In this document: piece by piece, positions 54,228-61,520 of the stretch
Layout of the letters: each line of letters starts with the position of its first letter
Numbering within the stretch: position 1 is the first letter of the stretch
Translations under genes and position numbers: made by a program
Source: Martinezella tropici
GTDB taxonomy: Bacteria; Pseudomonadota; Alphaproteobacteria; Rhizobiales; Rhizobiaceae
Length of the DNA stretch: 64,000 nt
Reading direction: 5' to 3'
NCBI RefSeq assembly: GCF_008370325.1
Contig: NZ_VNIP01000012.1
Coordinates: forward strand, 33,290 to 97,289
The notes under the pieces: model-generated
What the model was told of the DNA's origin: nothing
Databases searched by the model: none
What the model saw: only the letters and a program-made list of their open reading frames with translations

Positions 54228-55057
54228 GCCGAAATTCTCATGGGATAGCTGCCGTGTTGCCCTCGCGTATCGTTCTTTGGCTGTTTGCAATCTTGACGGT
54301 TATTCCTTTTGTTCTCCTGATACTTACCTCCCTGAAAAGCCGTGCCGATCTTATACAGGGCGCATTCGTATTGCCGGCCTATCCGCATTTCGAGAACTAC
54401 GCAAATGCGTGGATCGAGGGCCATTTTAACGTCTATTTCCTGAATTCGGTTCTGATCGTTTTCCCTGTGGTCATCGTCAGCATCGTACTCGGGACATTGA
54501 CGGGATTCAGTTTCGCATTCCTGAGCTTCCCCTTCAGACGCACCATTTTCGTTCTTTTGACAATTGGCATGATGGTGCCGACCGAGGCCTTCATCATTCC
54601 GCTCTACTATGAAATGCGCTATGTCGGCCTCATCAACACCTATGCGGCACTAATACTTCCGCAAATTGCCATGTCGCTACCCTTTGCAACCATGTTCATG
54701 GCAAGCGCCATGCAGCAGCTGCCATCTGAAATCGTAGAGGCGGCAGTTCTCGATGGGGCATCAAGAGGCTATATTCTATCAAAGGTTATCGTGCCTTTGA
54801 TGATGCCGGCCATGTCGACACTAGCGTTGTTCCTGTTCATCTGGACGTGGAACGAGTTTCTTATTCCACTTGTTCTTGTCAATGACGACAACTACCGAAC
54901 CCTTCCGATCGGCATGTTGTTTTTCCAAGGGCGCTACACGGTAAATACACCTGTGCTGACAGCAGGCGCTGTTATCGTCATTGGCCCGCTCATTCTTGCC
55001 TACATGCTTTTCCAGCGAAAGCTAATTACGGGGCTCACGGCGGGAGCAACAAAATAA
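54224..55057 (+). CDS. CUT1 ABC importer permease, MalG/UgpE-like
   Basis: This 277-residue permease has six hydrophobic segments and the EAA loop VEAAVLDGASRGYILSKVIVP. It also has the later WNEFLIPLVLVNDDNYRTLPIG, the MalG/UgpE pattern. It starts with GTG 54224 overlapping the stop of the MalF-like gene. No ATPase gene follows; the next gene is a convergent PIN-domain gene. The importer must therefore use an ATPase encoded elsewhere, as multi-task MsiK/UgpC-type ATPases do. Confidence 0.94.
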   Translation: MSRNSHGIAAVLPSRIVLWLFAILTVIPFVLLILTSLKSRADLIQGAFVLPAYPHFENYANAWIEGHFNVYFLNSVLIVFPVVIVSIVLGTLTGFSFAFLSFPFRRTIFVLLTIGMMVPTEAFIIPLYYEMRYVGLINTYAALILPQIAMSLPFATMFMASAMQQLPSEIVEAAVLDGASRGYILSKVIVPLMMPAMSTLALFLFIWTWNEFLIPLVLVNDDNYRTLPIGMLFFQGRYTVNTPVLTAGAVIVIGPLILAYMLFQRKLITGLTAGATK

Positions 55058-55665
55058 ATCAGGCTGCGACGTTTCTTATAAATTGTTCGCGAGCGCAACG
55101 AGACCATCGAAACTCGCGCTCCGTGTAAGGGCTGCTCTCTACTGGCCGCTTGCGCTCGCGGTGGCTGACAACGATAGCGAGGGCGACAAATACGCGGACT
55201 GCTGCAGTAGGCCACCCGTGATGCCGCGTGCATCTTCGAGCGCTTTCGAACCGTAAAGGTCGACCGGAAGGAGAAGGCGGAGATAGGCTCGAGCCTAGCG
55301 ATGCGCAGTAGGCGCGTATCAGCGGTGACGAACCTTGATCTGATTCTGTGCGCCGCCATAAGGTAGGCACAGTCATACGCCGGATGTGCAAGCGCGATGG
55401 AAAGGTTCGTGGCCTCTTCAAGCAATCCTGTCATCGAAAGGAGGTCGATGCCGGAACCTTCGAGCAGCCTTGCTGCAAGGGCGGCTTCCTCGCGCAAAAG
55501 CTCGTCACGCTGAACCTTCTTCCAGAGAATATTGGCGCATTCCGGAATGAGAGGCTCAGGTGCCGCAAAATGGAAGCGCGACCTTAGCCCGACGGTGTCG
55601 TCGGTTCCTTCCTCTTCCACGACCCACTTGATTGCGATGCTGGCGTCGACGATGAGCGCCTCCAT
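55000..55665 (-). CDS. PIN-domain (VapC/FitB-like) toxin, C-terminus probably frameshifted
   Basis: Residues 1-131 are a normal PIN domain with the four acidic residues Asp7, Glu42, Asp98 and Asp116 (VDASIAIKW, IPECANIL, AYDCAYL, VTADTRLL). It is a predicted ribonuclease-type toxin. After residue 131 the frame gives about 90 residues of basic, non-PIN sequence that run 58 nt into the convergent permease gene. In another frame the sequence continues naturally as LLPVDLYGSKALEDARGI with a stop at 55139-55141. A 1-nt indel near 55270 is therefore likely. The core may still be active. Its antitoxin gene upstream is also broken. Confidence 0.7.
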   Translation of the reverse strand: MEALIVDASIAIKWVVEEEGTDDTVGLRSRFHFAAPEPLIPECANILWKKVQRDELLREEAALAARLLEGSGIDLLSMTGLLEEATNLSIALAHPAYDCAYLMAAHRIRSRFVTADTRLLRIARLEPISAFSFRSTFTVRKRSKMHAASRVAYCSSPRICRPRYRCQPPRAQAASREQPLHGARVSMVSLRSRTIYKKRRSLIYFVAPAVSPVISFRWKSM

Positions 55666-55927
55666 CAGGGTTCGTCTCGGCTCTCGCGCAACAGGACCTC
55701 AGAGGGCGTCTGCTTGCGGGATGCAGTCAGCTTCCGCAAATCGGCCGCGAGTTCTTCGAAATTCGGCCCGCCCTCGCTTGCCACGGCCTGCCGCAGGATT
55801 TCGCAATGTTCCGCTTCGTTCCGCTTCCGCCGAGCGCCCGTGGCGGGCCGCGCGAACCTTCAGTTTCGAAATCAGCTCGTTATCCAGATTTGCGCACGTG
55901 CAAGTTTCCAGATCGGCACGCCTCCAT
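55665..55927 (-). pseudogene. FitA/VapB-like antitoxin gene with two frameshifts
   Basis: Frames joined by eye give a FitA-type antitoxin: GNLHVR, then NLDNELISKLKVRAARHGRSAEAE, then EILRQAVASEGGPNFEEL and a C-terminal SEVLLRESRDEP. The first break is a 1-nt insertion after NLHVR (about 55888). The second is caused by a 10-bp near-perfect tandem repeat, TTCCGCTTCG then TTCCGCTTCC on the plus strand (55809-55828). The stop overlaps the toxin ATG (TGATG), the usual coupling in this module. The gene cannot make a full antitoxin. Confidence 0.72.
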
Positions 55928-56538
55928 TGATCTCAATGGGAGCAAAAATAGCAATTTGACTGAAGCAAACCAAGTTGAAGGGGAGGGAGGAGGCGAAAAG
56001 CAAGCTGTCTGATGTCTGCAGTCATTTCCATTTCCACGTCGCGCGTTTGCCAAAAGGCGTTCCCCTAGCGCAGTAACAATATCACGCGCTTATCGTCGAA
56101 AACGGCGCGCTGCTATCGATGATGAGGACATGGCGGCTCTAGCTCAGCACATCAGGACAGCGTTCCTTGCTGAGCTTGCGAGCTCCATTGAATAAGTGGC
56201 AAACGAGATTGCGAATGCGGCGGAACTGTTCTTCTCTCCGGGCACACCGCTGCCCCCGATCCCGATCCCGATCGCCGACGGAGTCGAAGACGACGAGGAC
56301 AATCGGCTTGAACTCTTCTTCGAGGCCGGGAGCGCCGTCCCCACCGAGATCGAAGAGCTTGTGGATGATGACATCAATGCCGGCCGAGCGGCCGAGCCGG
56401 CGCGTTGTCGCGCCCTCACCAATCTCCGCACCGGCTATGAGCAATCGATCAGCGAACCGCAAGAAGTCAACGAACTGCGGATCGTGGATGTCGCGACCGC
56501 CAGGGAAACCCTCTGACCGGCGTCGGAAGGAGAAAGTC
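55928..56538. other. Region with no supported gene, possible remnant of a mobile element
   Basis: Overlapping open frames occur on both strands between 56139 and 56540, among them a GTG-initiated plus frame 56196-56516 (106 codons, acidic, with GTPLPPIPIPIADG). None matches a family I recognise. The region just before 56539 has a very strong GGAAGGAG ribosome-binding site that serves the next reading frame. Confidence 0.3.
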
Positions 56539-56799
56539 ATGCGCCGCTATCGGATCGATAGGATCGAATTCGCCGAGGACGCGCCGGAACTCGGAACCGC
56601 GCTCGTTGACGCCTTTGGCCGCAAACGCCGTCCGCTCTGCCTCGGCAAGCCCGATGGCGTTCCGAATGTTCCGCATTGGTCAATAAATGAATGGCCACTG
56701 GCACAAGCGGCTCCTTACATTCTCGCAGAATGCTCGGGCATGAGACTCGCAATGTCGCGATATATTTGCTATATCAAGGAAAACAGGTATCAGAAATAG
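56539..56799 (+). pseudogene. Truncated N-terminal remnant of a DUF1173-like conjugative-element gene
   Basis: The frame of 86 codons has a strong ribosome-binding site (GGAAGGAG). It starts with MRRYRIDRIEFAEDAPELG and continues to GRKRRPLCLGKPDGVPNV, the N-terminal pattern of DUF1173 proteins, which are found on plasmids and integrative elements in alphaproteobacteria and are about 380 residues long. After about residue 45 the sequence turns into unrelated residues and soon stops. It looks like the 5' end of a gene truncated by recombination. The family call is from memory of its N-terminus. Confidence 0.5.
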
Positions 56800-56808
56800 G
56801 ACGCTGTG

Positions 56809-57579
56809 ATGGTTGCGACACCTTTGCGCCACTCGGACAATCGCCGAAAACCTCATGGGCCGCGAGCCGACCCGCATGACACGCACATGCTCTATGCGTC
56901 TCGCGACATTGTTGTATCCACCCTGACGGCAGGTTCGGTTCATGTTAACGTTTCGGTAGATGCCGATCCAGCCGATGTAGACAAATGGGGTGCGATTGTC
57001 GAATCCGACGCTCCGACCAGGCAGATCCGCGACAAGGTGTCTGGCGCCCTTCGGGAAGCCATGAAAGCAGCCTTTGTCGATGTGTTCAGCAACCGTTTCT
57101 CCCGAGAAATCGACAAGGTGGTCGACGCCTATCGGGTCATGCTTCGCGAAAGTCTGGCGAAAGGCAACGACTCCGATTTGCAAACTGCGCTCAACCGCGC
57201 TCGGCTGCAGGAAAAGATTCTCGCCAGTACCTCGATGGTTGATCAGGCGCAGGCTTGCGAGTTGCTTGGCCTGTCGGGAACGAATCCTTCCGCAACGATG
57301 AAGCGCAAGGAGGAAAAGCGAGAAATCCTGCGCTTCACGATCGACGGCCGTGTCTTTTACCCGTTGTTCCAGTTCGACGTCGAGGGACGCCGCCTCTTTC
57401 CGGCTATGGCAAAATTGATTGCGCTGAAACCCGAGACATGGAGCGATTTTCGCCTGCTGCATTGGCTGACGAGGCCGCATCTCGATTTCGGGACCGCGCC
57501 CGCCGAAAAGCTTGGTGCGGAAGACCCAGAAGTGATTGCGGCATTCAAACGCGAGATCGTGCCCGTGGAGCATGGTTGA
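56809..57579 (+). CDS. Xre/MbcA/ParS-type antitoxin
   Basis: This 256-residue protein is encoded just before a RES-domain toxin. Its C-terminal third has LHWLTRPHLDFGTAPAEKLG and PEVIAAFKREI, the antitoxin Xre/MbcA/ParS toxin-binding pattern. A middle part, VDQAQACELLGLSGTNPSATM, looks like a helix-turn-helix. The N-terminal half (about 1-140) is unusually long for the family and includes a possible dimerisation region. ATG 56809 has AGGA nine bases upstream; GTG 56806 is also possible. The stop overlaps the toxin start by one base (TGATG). Confidence 0.8.
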   Translation: MVATPLRHSDNRRKPHGPRADPHDTHMLYASRDIVVSTLTAGSVHVNVSVDADPADVDKWGAIVESDAPTRQIRDKVSGALREAMKAAFVDVFSNRFSREIDKVVDAYRVMLRESLAKGNDSDLQTALNRARLQEKILASTSMVDQAQACELLGLSGTNPSATMKRKEEKREILRFTIDGRVFYPLFQFDVEGRRLFPAMAKLIALKPETWSDFRLLHWLTRPHLDFGTAPAEKLGAEDPEVIAAFKREIVPVEHG

Positions 57580-58253
57580 TGCGCTTCGATCTGACGATTC
57601 CCGATCCGTCCATGATGCGGGTCGGGAAGGAAGCCTATGTCCTGCTCGCCAAGGGCACCGAACTGCACCGCATTCATCCCTCGGTGTACAAGGCTGAGCA
57701 GTTCAATCCCACGGCTGCAGGCAATGCCCGTTTTTCGCCGATTCACGATGTGAGTGGAACTATCATTCCGACAATCTACGCGGCGCAGACATTCGAGTGC
57801 GCCTCTTGCGAGATCATCCTGCGTTGCCCTGATACGTTGCCCATCGATCCGAAGACAGGGTTGCCAACCTTCCAGATCGTCTTTCCAGCTGATTTCAAGG
57901 CTTACGGTCACAGCATCGTCAAAACCACGGCGGCCCTCAATCTCATGGACCTCACCAATGCCGGGCAGCGGAAGATCGGCATCAACCAGAACACCCTCTT
58001 GGCCGGGCCGCGAAGCACATATCCAGCGACGCGAGCCTGGGCGGAGCGCATCCATGCGACCTGCTCAAAAGCGCAGGGCATCTACTACAGCTCGGCCCAA
58101 TTTGGCCCCGACTTTGCGATCGTGCTGTTCGGCGATCGCGTGCCGGCCGGCATTCTTGACCGAGTATCAAGCCGACCCGTGGCAGAGGCTGCCTGCCACG
58201 CGGATATTCGTTCCTTGGCGAATAGCCTGTCGATTGAGTATGAGGACGTTTAG
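57579..58253 (+). CDS. RES-domain toxin
   Basis: The 224-residue protein has the RES domain pattern: ELHRIHP with Arg31, GNARFSP, TFECASCEIILR with Glu78, and GIYYSSAQFGPDFAIVLFGDR with Ser170/Ser171. RES toxins (MbcT/Res family) degrade NAD in known cases, while related ParT proteins ADP-ribosylate targets. All three signature residues are present and the frame is open, so the toxin looks intact. It is translationally coupled to its antitoxin. It lies in a region otherwise rich in gene fragments. Confidence 0.87.
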   Translation: MRFDLTIPDPSMMRVGKEAYVLLAKGTELHRIHPSVYKAEQFNPTAAGNARFSPIHDVSGTIIPTIYAAQTFECASCEIILRCPDTLPIDPKTGLPTFQIVFPADFKAYGHSIVKTTAALNLMDLTNAGQRKIGINQNTLLAGPRSTYPATRAWAERIHATCSKAQGIYYSSAQFGPDFAIVLFGDRVPAGILDRVSSRPVAEAACHADIRSLANSLSIEYEDV

Positions 58254-58588
58254 GGCGGATTATTAACGACCGAACACGAGAAGTGTGCAACAGCCCCTCA
58301 GGTCGACGATGAGACGTGTGGAAATCTCGGGATGTACTGGCGAGTGGGAGAGCGGAATTCAATTTAAGAAAAGGCGCAGGATGGCAGGCGTTTCGTCACT
58401 CCGATATTTGATCGGAACGTTGAAACAACCCGCAAGCGCTCAAGGATATCGGCTTCTGTTGCCCAGCTCGGACAGCGAATGCGGCGTTTCACTCCATCGT
58501 TACTCATTGACGTCGACACACTTCACCACAATAAGGTCACGCCGAGAAATATGGTAGGCGCAAGCGAAGCCATAACAGGAGTATGAAA
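58254..58588. other. 335-nt gap with no supported gene
   Basis: One plus frame at 58285-58557 is open but has no ribosome-binding site and no recognisable pattern. I see no strong hairpin or repeat. The gap separates the RES toxin module from the next small genes. Confidence 0.4.
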
Positions 58589-58819
58589 GTGACCGAACCG
58601 ACCGTAGCAGACGCAGTCAACCGCATTTATGAATCTCTTCAGACCGACAATGCCGACATCGACTTGCACATCGCGACCCTTAAGGCAGCCCTTGCGCAGG
58701 CAGGGTTGAAGGAAGCCGTATTCGACCCTGCTAGGCTGGTGCAGAACAATCGTTCTGGGAGGAAACTCATGCAGGCCTACTTTCGTCAGCGCGGTGTAGC
58801 GGTGAAATTCACCACGTAA
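58583..58819 (+). CDS. Small conserved-looking hypothetical protein
   Basis: This is a 78-residue acidic-to-basic helical protein with no recognised domain. It reads VADAVNRIYESLQTDNADI, then LKAALAQAGLKEAVFDPARL and a C-terminal NRSGRKLMQAYFRQRGVAVKF. A strong AACAGGAG sits two bases before ATG 58583 but eight bases before an in-frame GTG at 58589, so the GTG may be the true start. Good ribosome-binding site and helical amphipathic pattern support a real gene. It could be a small regulator, but that is a guess. Confidence 0.55.
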   Translation: MKVTEPTVADAVNRIYESLQTDNADIDLHIATLKAALAQAGLKEAVFDPARLVQNNRSGRKLMQAYFRQRGVAVKFTT

Positions 58820-58867
58820 TGACGCCGTCTAGCGGCCACGGGCCGATCTTGGCGATGATTCCGACAC

Positions 58868-59098
58868 TCAGGCCGGCCATCCGCCAGCGGGCGATCTTGC
58901 GTCGTTCATCCAGGTCGATATGAGAGTAAGGTTGAGGGTCTTGTAGTACCGGTACGCCATCTGACCACCGTAGTTGGTGATCATAAAATCTTCCATCTCA
59001 AGGTAGCTTTGAAGGTTGTCGTTCCAGTCGGCCAAAACGTAGCCACGAACCATTGTGTCCGGCGCGATCTGTATCTCTCGCCCGGTTGATGAGCTCAT
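58868..59098 (-). CDS. Small hypothetical protein
   Basis: This is a 76-residue frame with MSSSTGREIQIAPDTMVRGYV at the start and a segment MEDFMITNYGGQMAYRYYKTLNL. ATG 59098 has AGGTGGGGAG directly upstream, a strong ribosome-binding site. No family is recognised. It overlaps the remnant at 58998-59230 in another frame, which suggests this DNA was joined to that remnant by recombination. Confidence 0.5.
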   Translation of the reverse strand: MSSSTGREIQIAPDTMVRGYVLADWNDNLQSYLEMEDFMITNYGGQMAYRYYKTLNLTLISTWMNDARSPAGGWPA

Positions 59099-59230
59099 CT
59101 CCCCACCTTTCTTCGATGGAGTGAAAAGAGTTGGAAACCGCCTCGTACAAAGGGAACAGAAACCCATGGAGACCGTCGGGCAAAGTCGCCCGTTTCACCT
59201 CAGACGCGAGATCAATTGATTTGTGCTTCA
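58998..59230 (-). pseudogene. N-terminal remnant of a GHKL (HSP90-like) ATPase
   Basis: From GTG 59230 the frame reads VKHKSIDLASEVKRATLPDG, then GFLFPLYEAVSNSFHSIEERWGDE. This is the N-box region of GHKL ATP-binding proteins (E-x-x-x-N in EAVSNS). After WGDE the frame runs into unrelated sequence and stops at 58998. Proteins that start this way are often several hundred residues long and occur in defence islands. Only the first 48 or so codons are preserved. Confidence 0.6.
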
Positions 59231-59369
59231 CGTCTGACCCCAATCCAAAAGGCGAACGACCGAGAAGCGGCAAAATGCCCGTCTCGCCAGGGAAGGGCAA
59301 CCCCTCCTATCGCTCTGGCTTCTGTTACCCAATGAAACATGTGCGAGCACTTAGCAATTAGTGCGTTCA

Positions 59370-59839
59370 TCAGCTGAATTGTACCAACTCCACCTGGGAG
59401 AGGATCCCTCCAGGCGCCCGCATGACGGCTTCGCCGTCCGCAAGCGATCCCAGGTCGACGACGAAGAATCCGAGCCTTCTGATCAACCGGCACACTTCAG
59501 CCCTGGCGTGGCAACAGTCGCCGCAAAGAAAAGCGACCCTCTTGCCTCCGTCTGTTCGTGGCTCTGCGCTGATCAGCACGGAAATGGTTCAGCGCCTTCA
59601 CTACGCGGGCTCCGGGGCGAGTGCTGCAATTGCGTTCGACGTGGAGGCCGGGCGTGGCCGTCACTACACACCTCGACGACAATGCGGTCATCGAAATCGG
59701 GAGGGCTGGTCAGATGGGGCTGTACTGTGGCCCACCCTGACGCAACGACGACAATGTCCTTGGTCGCAGCCTCCAGTCGCGTGCCGATAGAAATGGGATG
59801 AAAAAGCTGGGTGCGCGGAGCCTCACTGAATTTATTCAA
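59370..59839 (-). pseudogene. Frameshifted NADP oxidoreductase (F420-dependent type) remnant
   Basis: Three frames together resemble the F420_oxidored family. The first (from 59839) reads SIGTRLEAATKDIVVVASGWATVQ and DDRIVVEV. The second contains GARVVKALNHFRAD near 59625. The third (59370-59579) reads EPRTDGGKRVAFLCGD, CRLIRRLGFFVVDLGSLADG and APGG. The N-terminal GxGxxG part is missing and at least two frameshifts are present, so the gene is dead. Confidence 0.65.
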
Positions 59840-59903
59840 CTCGCTGAGGCACTGCGACTTAACAGCTAATCACCCCTGATCTGCATGAAGTGAGAGTCCA
59901 ATC

Positions 59904-60788
59904 TTAACGACGCGTATTGTTTGGTCTGGATCGGTAAAATTCGGCTTTGTTTGCGTCGATGAAGTTCATGACTTCTCGTCTTGTTGCGGGCCGGGGGATT
60001 GTGATCTTCAAAGTGTTGCCGATCGCGTTGGCGAAGCTGAGTGCTCTCACGGTGGGGTCTTCGTGCTTGCGAGGTAGGGCGGGTATGATGCCTGATAGGT
60101 CTGCAAGGGTTGTCCCCTCCTTAAGGTTCAGAATTTTCGGTGGCACATACAGCCGCCAATCCTTCCAAGGCAGCACTTCCGCCAGTTCAACAGACTCGAT
60201 GACAAAGTCGAAGACAAATTCTTGCTCGCTGATTGTGGGATCGACTTTGAGTTCGACCGGCCCCCAGCCCTTAAAGATTCTAAAGTTTTCTGGCTCGACA
60301 TCATCATGCAGTGGTGTGAAGACGCGTGCGAAAGCCTGAAGAACATCGTCTACGCGATAGAAAAAGGCGGTTTCGCCCTCTTTGTCATGTGCAGGAATAA
60401 TGCAGATCCACGTAGGGATAGCAGAGGCTTTTTGAAAATTTACCAGACCTACGATGTCCGACCAAAACAATCTGACGTAATTGATATCGGTGGATACCTC
60501 GTCACTGTAATCAGCGTAGGGTTGAGCCGCGAACGGATCATAGCCTCCGCCAGTAAATTCCGCCTCAGCAAGAACCACCTTGTCTGAGCGGATGTCATAG
60601 GATTTGACATCGACCGCGATCGTACCGAACCCACCTGTCAGCGCCAGGATGTCAGGTCTGTGCAACACTGGTTGATTGAGAACTCGTACAGCACCGTCCG
60701 CAGCAGCGTTTGGCGATTGGTCGATCGCAACCCAATGAACCTGCTGTCTAGTTAGCCAATCAGAAAATAATAACTCGGAATCAAGCAT
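59904..60788 (-). CDS. Unknown protein with a PD-(D/E)xK-like motif
   Basis: The 294-residue protein begins SELLFSDWLTRQQVHWVAID, a typical opening helix and strand for restriction-endonuclease-like folds. It contains HRPDILALTGGFGTIAVDVKS, in which Pro-Asp (about residues 45-46) and D-V-K (about 60-62) fit a PD-(D/E)xK active site. The remainder is mixed and unknown. It has a weak start signal. It is intact while its neighbours are fragments. A nuclease role in defence or DNA repair is possible but unproved; the motif alone does not establish it. Confidence 0.65.
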   Translation of the reverse strand: MLDSELLFSDWLTRQQVHWVAIDQSPNAAADGAVRVLNQPVLHRPDILALTGGFGTIAVDVKSYDIRSDKVVLAEAEFTGGGYDPFAAQPYADYSDEVSTDINYVRLFWSDIVGLVNFQKASAIPTWICIIPAHDKEGETAFFYRVDDVLQAFARVFTPLHDDVEPENFRIFKGWGPVELKVDPTISEQEFVFDFVIESVELAEVLPWKDWRLYVPPKILNLKEGTTLADLSGIIPALPRKHEDPTVRALSFANAIGNTLKITIPRPATRREVMNFIDANKAEFYRSRPNNTRR

Positions 60789-60929
60789 CAGATAGAACCT
60801 TAACGATATGCGCGAAAGCGAAGTGATCTGGCAATGAGTAGGCTTTGTCGGAACGCTTGAATCAAAAACCGGCCGAGGAAAGCCTCGACCGGTCTACCTG
60901 CGAATATTTTACGCCGAGTTACAACTTGA

Positions 60930-61181
60930 TTAGTGCCAGCTGCTTGTTGAAATCGGCGGGTCAAAATAGTCGCGCCAGACCGAAATCTTGTCGCCGACAA
61001 CCGTGATCGTACCCATCACGGGCAACGTAATCTTGCCGCCGCTGGTGTGATTGAAGACGTCGATCCGCTCATTGAGGACCACATTTCCCGATACGGCGAT
61101 GTTGACCACCTCCCAGTCGACGGTGAATGCGGTCCCCAAACCGAAGTCCATATGGAATTTGCGGACGTTACCGAAGGGCAT
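60930..61181 (-). pseudogene. C-terminal remnant of a limonene-epoxide-hydrolase/SnoaL-like protein
   Basis: The frame has FTVDWEVVNIAVSGNVVLNERID and ITLPVMGTITVVGDKISVWRDYFD, matching the second half of limonene-1,2-epoxide hydrolase-like proteins, which are small alpha+beta barrels of about 130-150 residues. The N-terminal half is missing upstream of about 61181. The open frame continues to 61445 but with unrelated sequence that is the antisense of a GGDEF fragment. A short functional product is unlikely. Confidence 0.6.
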
Positions 61182-61289
61182 GCGGGGCTCATGGTCACGA
61201 CGCCGGGGTTCGTCGCCGCAGTCGCTGCTCCAGCGACTATCGGATTGGCTGGCCATATCGATCGTTGCTTTGCTTGTTGGGGCGAGAAA

Positions 61290-61487
61290 TCCATGGCGGT
61301 CACGGCGAGCATCGGCGTCGTTGTCGGTATTGGGGCGGAGGATATCGAAGCGGTAATGGCCCGGGCAGACAACGCATTGTATCGGGCAAAGCATGGCGGG
61401 CGTAACCAGGTCGCAGCGCGGTGCTCTGGTGAAGCGCGGACGCAATACATGTCACGCGGCAATAGACTAAATCGTGAAACTCAATAA
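61290..61487 (+). pseudogene. C-terminal remnant of a GGDEF-domain protein
   Basis: This plus-strand frame carries SMAVTASIGVVVG and ARADNALYRAKHGGRNQV, the very end of a GGDEF domain, without the GGDEF motif or the upstream part. It is open back to 61047, but the earlier residues are the antisense of the epoxide-hydrolase-like fragment. It is a joined pair of truncated genes and cannot make an active cyclase. Confidence 0.6.
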
Positions 61488-61520
61488 ACTATGAATTCAT
61501 GATGCTCGGAGGGGGTATCC

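Noticed and set aside
56139..56540. Overlapping frames of about 100-130 codons on both strands before the DUF1173-like remnant
   Set aside because: Neither strand shows a recognised motif or a preferred start, so no gene was called and the area is described only as a region.
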